Shown here in pieces: positions 45,841 through 56,791 of a stretch of DNA of 64,000 nt. Source of the DNA: Phragmites australis (Eukaryota; Streptophyta; Magnoliopsida; Poales; Poaceae). The stretch lies in contig NC_084939.1 in assembly GCF_958298935.1 (NCBI RefSeq), positions 2,991,501 through 3,055,500 on the forward strand, in the 5' to 3' direction. Each line of letters begins with the position of its first letter. Position 1 is the stretch's first letter. The translations under genes and the position numbers were made by a program. A model generated the notes under the pieces. It searched no databases. It worked only from the letters and a program-made list of their open reading frames with translations, and was not told the DNA's origin.

Positions 45841-46711
45841 GCTGCAAACTCCTCTCCGGTGGCGTGCTTGTCTTCGTCAACTCAAAGAAGGCGAAATTTC
45901 AGTCGCTTGAAATTTAGGAGGCGCTACTCCCACGGTGCTTTCATGGGCGCAGAGGATCCCGTGCCGCCTGCGAGCCATGCGTGCGCGCAAAAGCAAAAGC
46001 ACGTCGCTTTGGCCTTTGGCTCGGCGCAGGACGGACGCTGTAGCAGCAGCGGCACATGAGCTTATCACTTTATCAGACGCAGAGGCAAAAGCAAGGGCAG
46101 GCGGGCAGCCATGGCTGCAGCTGCAGCTCTGTCCTCTGCGCCTGCGCCTGCGCCGCGCACGAGCGGGTGGAGCAGCTGAGCTTAGCAGTACCAAGTTACT
46201 CCTGCGCGCACTTATTACCACCCTGGACTGGTCGCCGGTCTGTTGGTCTCCCTCGTCATCTTTTCCGCCTTCATTATTGACGCACGGCCGGGCAGACCTA
46301 CCTACCATGGCCGGTGAATGGTGAATTGGTGATCGGTGGTTCAGCGACATCGAGAGTAACCGTTCCATGCTTGCAGATGCAGGTTGCAGGCGCAGTATGA
46401 ACCAAACAGTCTGAACTGCTGGATCCTCCTCCTGATCATGTGGTTCCGTTCCGTTCCGTTCGACACATGATCAGCTGCTGCTGAGAGCTGAGTGAATGGG
46501 TGTATATCTGTGCGAATCATTTGGAAAGTTCCTTAATTTCTTCGTCTCTACCCTTCGACGATCATTTCGTAGGTGATTTAAATGCACACTCTAATCTTCG
46601 AGACCCGATCCGAAACGACCGAACAAACCAACGCCTCATTTACCGAGTTAAGCTAAGGTCTACACTGCCGGGGAGAGATCAGATCAAGGTTTTATATCAA
46701 CGCAGTACTGA
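45841..46711. other. GC-rich intergenic DNA
   Basis: ORFs on both strands (up to 163 codons) are compositional and overlap each other. No family recognised. Confidence 0.45.
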
Positions 46712-47232
46712 CAGGGGATGGTAATGTGCACATTTTATCCATGTGGCTACGGATAAAAGCCATAACGGGTGTGGATTTAGATCCTAAATTTTACCCGTGC
46801 ATGGTGTGGATTTGAAGATGAACCTAATGGGTACGGATAGATTGAGTATAAAATCGGCTTACTCGTGTCGGCTTTGTCCATGTATCCGTTTCACACATGT
46901 TTTATTGATATTTGTTTGTATGGTTAGACTTGTTGTGTTGTTGAATAATGTTTGTTTGTGTTACACGAATCATGATTGAATTGTAAAATAATATATTATA
47001 TGTGTGAATTATGTGATAATATACTAATATGATATACATGTTATATATGATGTATCTGTGAGATATTTGTTTATTATCTTTAAGATGTATGCTTAAATTA
47101 ATGATATTATTGTTACATGCTTGATCGATGGGTAATAAGTGCGAGCACGAGTTTAAAAATTAGCTGGCGAGTACAAATTTATATGGCTTCTAGCCGTGGG
47201 GTATTATATCAATATACCTATTGCCATCCCTA
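46712..47232. mobile_element. hAT-like non-autonomous element, about 521 bp
   Basis: Left end CAGGGGATGGTAATGTGCAC and the reverse of right end ATTGCCATCCCTA are inverted repeats. They resemble the ends of the element at 37001 (GGTGGCAACGGGTA). No clean 8-bp TSD is visible. The interior is AT-rich and noncoding. Confidence 0.5.
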
Positions 47233-47361
47233 AATGACCACAGTGTCCATGGTTGCCTACCGCAGTGAAGCTGCCTCTAGCCATAGCCATGCAGTGCAAC
47301 GTGCTGGCCAACCCAACCACCATGACTGCTGTCCATGACCATGCGCAAGGGAGCATCGGAA

Positions 47362-47378
47362 GGGGGGGGGGGGGGGGG
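47362..47378. repeat. Homopolymer G17
   Basis: Uninterrupted G run in a noncoding region; its length in the assembly may be unreliable. Confidence 0.85.
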
Positions 47379-47806
47379 AGCGGAGCGGAAGGGGCTCAAA
47401 AGTCACTGTCCTGGGTGTACTGGGAGCCCTCAAGCTCCTTGAAAAGAAGAAAGAAGGAAGAGAAGAGAAAGAGAAACGAGAAAAAGGGAGAGCACTCTGC
47501 TGGATCCGTCAATGCGACCATGCATGCATGCCTGTGGGCCTTGGCTTGAACAGTGCACGGAAATCAACACAACCGTGAAGTCCTCTGCACCCACATGGCA
47601 GGGTCCCTCCGGTGAAGAGAGAGAAGATCGCAAGGAAAGCTGGCTGGGTTCCATGGCTGACCAGGGAGGAATCTAGAGTCTCTCTCTCATCTCCCTCTCG
47701 CCTTAGACCGTAGGCACAGCGCAGTGGTTCATTGCCCATGGCCCCATGTGTCTGGGGGGAAAGAGGCAGGGGGCGGTGTGCGCGTAGAGGAGGGAAGGAG
47801 CATAGG

Positions 47807-47943
47807 AAGGTGCTCAAATGGTTTCATTTCATGTCGTTTGTAGTGTGCCATTAATTGAGTTCCTTGTTATTTTAAGGTGCTCAAATGGTTTCATTTCATG
47901 TCGTTTGTAGTGTGCCACTAATTGAGTTCCTTGTTATTTTAAG
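47807..47943. repeat. 67-bp tandem duplication, two nearly identical copies
   Basis: TGCTCAAATGGTTTCATTTC starts at 47811 and 47878. The copies differ at about one base (CATTAA / CACTAA). Confidence 0.92.
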
Positions 47944-50130
47944 GGCCGCTCGAGGAAGAATAAGAATATGCGCCGTTAATCTTTTAAAACTTTGACAATT
48001 GGTACTATACCTAAAAGTGCTTCAATTGTGATGATGAAAGTAGTGATAGGGAATCCGTAGCCGAAAGTATTTTCATAATGTAATTATATTTTCATAATTA
48101 TTGATGACGTATATTTACATTAATATATTCAGATGTGTGTATTGAGGACCATGTAGGAGTTGGAAACAAAAAAGGGTACGGTATACAATGTACATTCCTT
48201 TCATCAATCATACGACAGCCATGCTCAATGATATCCTGTATACGTACTTTAGGATGTACATGTATGTATTACCTAGCGTAATACATGAAGGCGTACGTAC
48301 ATATGCAAGGTAGGGCACAATGATCGCAAGGATCTATGTTGATACTTGGAGCTTATGTAAAACCTCAAAGGCAAAAGTGAGACCGCATCATACCCTTGTA
48401 GGCATGCATGCATGCTATGCGTGCTTTTCATGCCATTGTCTGTCGTCCATACCCGTCCGTCATCATTCACCGGAGCGACGACAATATATACAAGCATGCA
48501 GGACCCAGCTGAACAAACGCACGCATACATATATATTTTTTAACAGAGATTAATTCAGTTTATATTGAAAGCCAATAACAAACTACAAAATATCAAACAG
48601 ACGTATAAACAATGAAAGAGAGAGGGGAGATAGCATGTACATAGGACAGCTAGGGCTATCAATACAAGCTCTGAGTAGTTGCTTACTCATGCCCGCTATA
48701 ACCTTCAGCGGGTGTGAAGTAGCCAAAGATCAACTTCTCTTTATCGGTAGTACCTGAAATAGCAGCGTGAGTACAAATAAACTCGCAAGACTTAATCCAT
48801 AATGTGTATTTATAAATAGTTCGACTCCAAAAAAATATGTATTAGGATGTTAGCAAGAATACGGTAATATGGTTAAGTAAATTCATATGCGAAAGTAAAT
48901 TTGATATAAACATGTATGAGCATCTATACTTGACCAAAGTAAAAAATTAGTCCATAAATATCAACTGAACATAATGTAAAAGGAACCATATGAATAATAT
49001 CTGTAAAAACACCATCTCAACCTATCAGCCATCTCAATCCACATTCATAACTCTACGACTGCTACAAATGGAAAGAAGCATACTCATGACCGAGAGCGTG
49101 ATATTTCAAAATATTTTTACACCCTATAGGGGGTATAACTTTACCCACAAGACTTGATGACCATATGGCTTACACGACCACACAGGTACATACAAGGAGT
49201 ACTCATGTCAACCTTTTCTAATAAGCTTCAACCATCTGAATTGTGTATCGCTCGGTGCGGAGCCCACTTTGGTTAACTCCCAGAGCAACCACAAGTGTCT
49301 CTACAAGCCCGCCCGCTCACACCATCAATATTCAAGCCCAAATGATCACAACTACAGAGGTATTAAGCTAGTCTTACCATTAGATCGATATGTGGTACGT
49401 ACGGTAAGTGCTAGAGCCAACTGCAACAACGATTGGTACTTAAGTGACGCAAGCGGTCTACGGTGTCCGGGTTCCTCTCCCTACCTACCCAGGGGAACTC
49501 CACATCCGGACAGAAGAAACACCCCTAACACCGCCCACATCTCGTCTCATCCTCACCACTCATCCAACCAACATCATCAACCCGTCATTGTAATCATTGT
49601 ACAAGTAATTAAAGTCTATGCTCGTGAACGATGAAATATTTCATCGCTCGACTTTTACCGAGGACCTGAGCACTTGCTAAGCATCACGAATAACATTTTA
49701 AGTTAGACAACATCATATTAAATCTAGACTACATGGATACATTTCAACAATTATTCATGACAAGAGAATTAGTGTATCAACATAGGTTCTGCCTATCAGA
49801 AACCCGACATCGACTCGAATGCATGCATAATGTACATAATATATTTATCATATTAGACACATATGATCCAAATTAATAGGAGAAATATGCTTAGATGCTT
49901 ACCTTGTTGCTATGAGGTTTGCCTTATGCTACCCGCGCAACACTTACAAAACTCGGGTAGATTGGCGTCCCCTTCAACCATGGTCGCGACACGCTCCAGT
50001 TCTTTGTTCACTAAGGAAGAACGTGTGCAATGATAAGCATGAATAAAGTGCATAATGTATGCTACAATAGGCATAACAATAAGCTAAAAGTGTAAGACAT
50101 ATATAGGAATAATGAAACTTGTGATCTAAA
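47944..50130. other. Intergenic and repeat-relic DNA
   Basis: No gene supported. The stretch 48550-50130 has the patchy look of an old LTR element (for example the run near 49130-49260) but no domain or LTR pair could be placed. Confidence 0.4.
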
Positions 50131-50149
50131 TAACACCGAAAAAGTAACA

Positions 50150-50620
50150 GGAGGCCGGAGACTCTGGGTTGAACTCGGAGTATCCAAGTTCCGGAACCTT
50201 CGAATGAACCTTCAGGTGAGGGCTCTCGTTTAACCATGTTTGAAATAACTCAGAACCTCCGAGTCAAGTCCGGATACTCCAGATTGGGCCGGAAATTCCG
50301 GGTGAGGTTCTGAGTGGGGTTGTCGGCTAAATATAAATTGAATTTTTACCTAGACCCTCCGGGTTAATCCGGACTATCCAGGTTCTGGCCAAGTTGAGTT
50401 CTACAGTGTTTTCCCCGATCGATTCAACTCGAAATGCTAAATCTATGTTACATCAACATGTATATACCCTACCCAAAGAGTTATAGACTTAAATTGCACC
50501 ATAAACTCTAACGGTTTCTAAAGACAATTCAATAGGGTTTCTCCAGGTTTACCCAGACTATCCGGGTCAATTCGAATTATCCGGGTTGTCCAGAGGGGTT
50601 GCTTCAAGGGGGAAATCTCA
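50150..50620. repeat. Cluster of CCGGAGACTC / TCCGAGT motifs related to the solo LTR interior
   Basis: Motifs such as CCTCCGAGTCAAGTCCGGATA and GGGCTCTCGTTTAACCATG parallel those at 42180-42680 in the solo LTR, in the same orientation. Probably the remnant of a related LTR. Confidence 0.55.
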
Positions 50621-50949
50621 GCAATTTGATTTGCGAGCCTCTCCAAACCAAAGGGGAATATGTTTAGGAGAGTTTATAGAGTCTAGAACTCACTCATCAA
50701 CTTATCAACTTGATTCTCTAGCTCAAATTCATTCAAATCCCTAAATTGCTCTGAAGCTCAAGAACTCTACAACCCTAGCTCAAAACTCAAAATCCAACCA
50801 TCAAAACCATGGATTCTTGCCATGGATGCCTAAGGAACTTACCCAAGGATCCTTGCCGAGGTTGGTGCTCGCCGGATGATGAAGGAAATGGAGGAAATCA
50901 CTCGGGAAAAAGGAAGAACGCTGGTGCTCCTCGTTCTTCAACTAAGAAC

Positions 50950-51600
50950 ACCAAAAGACATCAAAATTGAATTGAATCCTTGGGAAAAACGAAAAGGAAT
51001 TGGATGGATGGGAAGCTCATGATCTAGGAAATGCATGGATAACACATGCATACCTAGGCTTTGACTCTTGAGGGAGAAATCCGAGGGAGAAGAGACAGCT
51101 TGAGAGGGGAGTGAGAGGGGGAGCTCCTCTCCTTGTCGTGGTGCTAGCACGACTCGCACCTTTTCACCTGCTCGCGAGCATCCTAGAGGGCGGTGGAAGG
51201 TCCGGCCTCCACGTCTGCCTCCAAGGATGTTAGGGAGCGCTATGCGCCCTCCATCCTGAGCGATGTACTTCAGTAAAGGGTCATTGCTCCCTTGGTGATA
51301 GAGGCGTCCCTCTACCAAGGAGGATTGTCATGGTTAGCCCGTGTGACCTTTTCTGCTGACACATTGTCGTCAGGGGTTGCTTGATTCTGAAGGTAGTCTG
51401 AGATCTGATCCATCCAGGTTGTACCCAAATCTAGTAGGGCGACCACATCATGGCCACCCGAGGTCGACGGCACCGAGGGAGGCATTGCCTCTGGTGTTCC
51501 GCTTCTAAGCGGAGCATCCCTTCCGCTTCGGTCCGAGACCACAGCAGGTGGCCGTGTGAGTCTTTTTCTCAAAGGCTCCGACCAGGACAGGTTCACTAGA
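50950..51600 (-). pseudogene. Gypsy RNase H-integrase junction fragment
   Basis: Two overlapping minus frames (51596-51312 and 51318-50938) read continuously across a frameshift from DLGTTWMDQISDYLQ to GRLYHQGSNDPLLKYIAQDG, the typical region before the integrase HHCC domain. The HHCC motif itself is degraded and the downstream frame becomes unrelated. Confidence 0.6.
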
Positions 51601-52524
51601 AGAGGCTAGACAGGCCAGCCCATCGGCCAGGGAAGAAGTCCTTGCGAGGGACGTGTGTGACTTCCCGGCCGATGGAGCATTGCTCTAGCTTTCCCACTTC
51701 GGAGAGGTATATCGCCATCGTCCGGGCCAAGTACTGAAAACCCCTTGGCGACGGGGTTACACCTAGCAGCAAGTCCCTCATCGCTAGCTGGCATTTTTCC
51801 CTGCACGGGTGATGCTAGTGTTCCAGTTAAGAGGCCCTTATACTCCGCTTTGTATTTAATAGCTGGAAAAAAACAGAATTGAACCATGTACCTGACAATG
51901 CACGGTCATGTGCGCTCCTTCCTGGTCGGGGGAAAGCAATGTCTCGCTTAGCGACCAGTACCGCATCCGTGACCCTTTGAAATCCTGCAAGGTAGGACAA
52001 GGATTCCCCTTCTGATCGATGGGTGGTCAGCATTGGGAAGGGAGAGGGTTACCTTTCTGAGATTCTGGTAAGCTGCCTTCCTTACTAGTACCTTATGGGG
52101 AGTGGTCATTATTCATGTCAAAAGTTCGAGGTGTAGACCCTTCTGTTCGTCCTTGGGTTGAACCTGCTCGGAGAAATGACACATGCGATTAGTTCCCTGA
52201 TACTCTTTCTCCGGATCGAATCATACATGCCTGATGGTTTCGGTTCACGTCACGGAGATGGGAGGTGGCAGTCTCGGCGCGGTGAGCACTCATCCGGGTT
52301 GGGCTGCCACCGAAGAAGCCCGTTTCCACAGAGCTTGCGGTCCGTGAGCTCTCATTGGCGCCGGGAGCATGGATGCGTCTGCTGCCTCCCGGAGCCTTCA
52401 GATCCTGATTCGATGTCCTGAGTTTGGGACATATTGGCTCCATCTGGGTCGTATCCAACGAAGAACACCTCATAGCAAGTTGGATCTCGAACTCAGAAAT
52501 GCGCCCCATACCTGGCGTGCCAAA

Positions 52525-53410
52525 TGTTGAGGGTAAATCCCTGACAGTGATTCCGGGGTATGTTGGACAGTGGGTGCGTGATTTTTGTTCGAAATGCGTC
52601 CGCTGAATCTAGCTGTGTATGTGCAACTCAAGAACACCAAGGTTTATCCAGGTTCAGGCCCCCCTCAGGGTAATAACCCTATATCCTGTGTATTCTTTTC
52701 TTGTGGTCTAAGTTGGGTACAGATGATGTTCTTGCCCAGCCTTCTACTCGTTTTGCCTGAAAAAACCCCCCTCTTACAAGCCTGGGGTACTGCTCCCTTT
52801 ATATATCAGAGGGAGAGAGGATTTACACGTGAGTCAAGACAGAGACCCAGTCCTAGCTAGAGCTTCCCACCTATGCCCATCATTACTAAGAGCAGACGTA
52901 TCCCATTTGCTCTGTGGTGTTACAGAGCCTGTCACATAGCTCCACCGCCTGCGTCATCCCGGTCACTCGGACTGCCCTGTCCCATCCCCACGCGCTGCCT
53001 GCGCACCTGCAAAAGACCTCCTGCCACGCCTGTCAAGCCGTCCAGTAGCATTTAATTCTATAGGACGGGATACGGTAGCTCTGCGCCGACCATGTCGTGG
53101 ACGACCAGAAAGAGGACCTAGGGAAGGGAAATACTCAAGTGAAAAAGCATTTATTATGATTAGACTGTTTAGACACATATCTGCCCCGCGACCAGAGGAG
53201 ACTAGTCGCGGGGTTTACTCCTGCGACTGGGAACTGGCCGCGGTGCTTGGTTAGAGAGCCTGGTTGCATGGTCGCTGCCTGGTCACGTGGTTACTGACTG
53301 ATCATGCGGGATGACCACGGTTCCGGACAAAACGTGGCATGCATTACCTGTTGATATCTTATTGGCATGGGTCCACCCGTGAGGGGACCCCACTATTCTT
53401 TACACCGACA
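52525..53410 (-). repeat. LTR of the Gypsy remnant, 886 bp
   Basis: TG...CA boundaries with an adjacent primer-binding site on the minus strand. Confidence 0.7.
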
Positions 53411-54310
53411 ATCATGTTGGCACCTGAAGCACCTAATCCTTTCTACAGGCTTAGGCAGTTTGGGTTGTTTACCTCTGAAACCTTGGCGGTTCTGACTCCA
53501 TTGATGCTGCCCTCCCTGCTGCCAGTCCACCGATCTACGCTCTTGTCATCCCTCTTGGTTTCCCCTTGTCTCAGCGGAGTCCATATTAGATCTGTGGTCA
53601 TATCCACAAGATCCCCAGCCTCCATGGCCAGTTATAGGTCTTGATCCGCGAAGCCACCTCCTCGGTCACCATGGCCCTGAGAGTGGATCTCTTCTCTCGT
53701 ATGATTGTGCGAGCCTCCTTGCTCGTTCTGCGCCCCAATGCTCCGTTGTAGCTTGTGATGGAGGTCGCGCTCTCTGTGGAGATCTCTTGCTAGGAGATCA
53801 TCATCATCCTTCCAGATCTCTTCTGGTCGTCTCTTCTCCCAAGATCTTCCTTGATATTAGTCTTGTCACCTAGCCATGATCCCTCTCTTGACCACTTGAG
53901 CAAACAAGTCTTCTAGTGGCAGGGGGAGCTCGAGGGGCTTTACCTTCCTTGCCTTATCATCGAATCGGGCGGACATCATCGCTGGAGGCTGGGAACCCTA
54001 GCTCTATGTGAGTGGTGGATTTGGGGATTCAGAGCCAAGCATGTGGCACCGAACGGGAGGAGTGGACGAAGATATTTAGGTGGGAGTACTGACACGTCAC
54101 GACCGTAGGCCTAATGGGCCGAACTGGGCTACCGACCACTTGAGTTGTAACCCTTTGCAACCGGCCTAAGGGATTGCCCCCAATCTTAGGCCACGGTGGA
54201 GTCGCCATCCCCGCCGGTGAGATCGACGACCATAGATCTGGACCAAGCTCCCCATACTCCTTCCTACTCGAACTCTCCCACATCCGTGGCACGGCACTCA
54301 AGACAACGGA
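53411..54310 (-). pseudogene. Possible gag-like or zinc-knuckle gene relic next to the LTR
   Basis: Minus frames contain PKPVERIRCFRCQHDCR close to the LTR boundary, reminiscent of a CCHC knuckle, and Arg/Ser-rich stretches upstream. Stops interrupt all frames. It may be the flank into which the Gypsy element inserted. Identification is weak. Confidence 0.3.
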
Positions 54311-55410
54311 TTCCTAAGAGGGCAGAGGAGATTGAAAGAGGCGGTGTTTGAGTACCTTCACAATACAACGCATGCATATATACCAGGATAAATAGCTCGC
54401 GGAGCTGATCTGAGCCGTCCGTTTGAAGGAGGAACCGGTCGGATCCATCCTGGCAAGCATGAAGTCGCGATCGATGTATGCTCTTGCATGCTAGCTAGTG
54501 TTGAAGCCAGCTTTGGCTGATCCGAGCCGTCAAAATGGACGTATGACTGCTACTTATTCCCACGAAAATCATTCAGTTACATTTGCAGATCAAATCAGCA
54601 ACATATATACGTAGTTTTCAGATAAGGGAAATATATTATTCCGGTCTTCACACAAAGTATATGCACGTAACCATAGCAACATATATGTACATACGGACAT
54701 TGCACATGCATGCATGGTTATTGCCTATTGGATACATATACGTACGTATATCTAAACATATACTCGACAGATCATATGCCCCTCGACGCAGCCCATGCGA
54801 CACATCCGGCTCAAAAGCGACTCATCACCTACTTGCATCCATGTCCATGAACATGCTTGAGGCAGTGCATGCTTTGCCCTAGCTAGCTAGACGTAGGCTG
54901 TTAAGCCCTACTTGAGGTTGAGGCCGGCTCGGATGCAAGCAAGATTTCGAGGAAGGTGATCAGTCTCTTCAGCGTGTGTCAGCAGTCAGGCGCAAGTAAA
55001 GCATTTTGCCAGCGCTGCGCACAGCTAGATTTGAAAATATATATGGTCGTATTGGATCGGGGGAATCCACCTCTATCGGCTTTGTTGAGCCAGACTGAAC
55101 CATGCAGCAAACTGGCCAATCAAGTGAAATAGATGGGATGATATATACCCTAACAGTTTGAGTTTACTAAATTTCTCTTGCAAGTAGTAGACCTGAGCAT
55201 TTTTTTGACCAGAGTATCTAGGTTTAGAGTTTTTTTTACCGGTAAATAAAATTTATTGAAGATCACCAATAAACATGATTTATCGGATATATCGGATAAA
55301 ATTGAAATAAATTTAAATAAATTTAAACAAAATTCAAATAAAATACCTCTAAGCATAGTAAACCAGATTTATCATCAATTTTCGGTCAATTTTTTTTTCC
55401 ATATTTACTA
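54311..55410. other. AT-rich intergenic DNA
   Basis: No gene supported. CATGCATG palindromes and TATATACGTA-type tracts are frequent near 54590-54760. Confidence 0.45.
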
Positions 55411-55411
55411 T

Positions 55412-55659
55412 GTTTCAATCGACTAAAAGAATAGCTTTGTTTCACTCGACGTGTTGTCCGATCGTTCGATCATACGTCTGTCTTTGATCTATACTCAATC
55501 ATTGATTTTTATTTGGTATGCACCACGAAATTATTTATATTTCTACTATAAAAAAATATTATTCACTTGTAAATCAGTTTTTTTTATCGATCGTTAGATC
55601 TTTATCTAATGATTAATGTTGTCGAGTGAAATATATCATTATTTTCACTCGATTGAAAA
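55412..55659. mobile_element. MITE with approximately 38-bp inverted repeats, about 248 bp
   Basis: Left TTTCAATCGACTAAAAGAAT...TTTCACTCGAC and right (reversed) TTTCAATCGAGTGAAAATAA...TTTCACTCGAC are inverted repeats over about 38 bp. Flanks TTTACTATG and ATTAGTAAC are only weakly similar, so class (possibly MULE-type) and exact ends are uncertain. Confidence 0.6.
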
Positions 55660-56791
55660 TTAGTAACTCCCAATTCCTTTTCCTGCCTAGGCCTGAGCCT
55701 GGGGGCCGCACACCAAAATTTTGAACCAGGTTGCCAACCGACATTTCTTCGAGCCCTAAACTGGTTCAATTGTGAGAGGAGGGGCGAGTGACCGGGTTTG
55801 CTTCGTCCGTTGCCTTGCGAATGCCAGGTTTTCATACTTATATTATAGAGGGGATAAATCGTACTATCCATATTGTCAAACTGGCTTCGAGATTCGTGCT
55901 GAACAGCCATTTTCAAACCAATAGTTGTATTGCAACCAGTCACTTGTGCAATTATATAGTACTAGCTACTAGCTGTTTCATTGTTTGTTCATTATTTAAG
56001 AGATGTAAACAGAGTTGCTCATGAAATCGCTAAAATTAGTTATGATGACAACTTTTCTTGTAATTGGGTCGATGAATCCCTAACTTTATTGTGAGCAATA
56101 TTGTGGACGATGTAATTTCTGTATAATTATCAATAAAGTTGCCTTGACTACTTAGCTGTTTCACGTGAAACTTGAGCTGACCATGCATGTTTTTATACAC
56201 GGAGCACAGTGCGCGTCCAGTGTCTTCTTTCTCTCCCCTCTTGGTCAAGGCCGGGCCTGCAGGGCAGGTACGCGGTACAATCACAAGTCACGTTGTGTCG
56301 TGTACACACACCGCCGCTACATGCAACGTGCTATACACTTGCCTGTTGCGCGCTGGGACAGCCACTGCCATCAGACAGACACCACCGCCTCTCCCCCCTC
56401 TCGCACAGTGACGCGGCAGTGCACCTACACATTGCTACCCTCTTCTTCTTCTTCTCCCCGGCCACATCTCTCTCTCTCTCTCTCTCTCTAAAGCGTTTGC
56501 CTGCCTGTGAGTTCTGTGACTGACTGTCTCTGACTACTAACTGGCGCGCACGCGCGCACGCACGCCCTTGCGCTCGGGGTCTTGCGAATCGGATCAGTAC
56601 TTCAGATCGATCGACAACCGGCTGCTACCTTGCTTTACTCGCCGCCATTGCTGGCTAGCGAGGTAGCTACCTAGCTGCAGCCCTGCCGGCCGGCCGGCCA
56701 GCAGGGAGCCTCTGCGCGCGCCGGTCGTGTTGTGGTTCGCGTTCTTGCTGCTGGAGTGAAAGATCTGCGTGCTACCTCTTCTTTCACAGAG
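55660..56791 (+). promoter_or_regulatory. Upstream region and 5' leader of the EPFL gene
   Basis: A (TC)n tract at about 56467-56489 lies roughly 300 bp upstream of the start codon, a common feature of grass promoters and leaders. The region 56400-56790 is GC-rich with CGCGCG and GCCGGCCGGCC stretches. No TATA box was placed with confidence. Confidence 0.4.

Larger units (their letters stand above)
50938..53410 (-). mobile_element. Decayed Gypsy-type LTR retrotransposon: right (5') LTR and pol/integrase scraps
   Basis: The LTR is 52525-53410 (starts TGTTGAGGGTAAATCC, ends ACACCGACA). Immediately inside, the minus strand reads TTTGGCACGCCAGG, a plausible primer-binding site, so the element runs on minus. 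Leftward, ORF scraps include WMDQISDYLQNQATPDDNVS and GRLYHQGSNDPLLKYI (51596-51200), which resemble the segment between RNase H and the zinc-binding domain of Gypsy integrases. RT is not seen and the left LTR is missing, so the element is deleted and broken. Confidence 0.7.

Noticed and set aside
53411..54310. Host zinc-finger gene next to the Gypsy LTR
   Set aside because: Only a fragment with three close Cys is visible and every frame is interrupted; retained only as a low-confidence relic.
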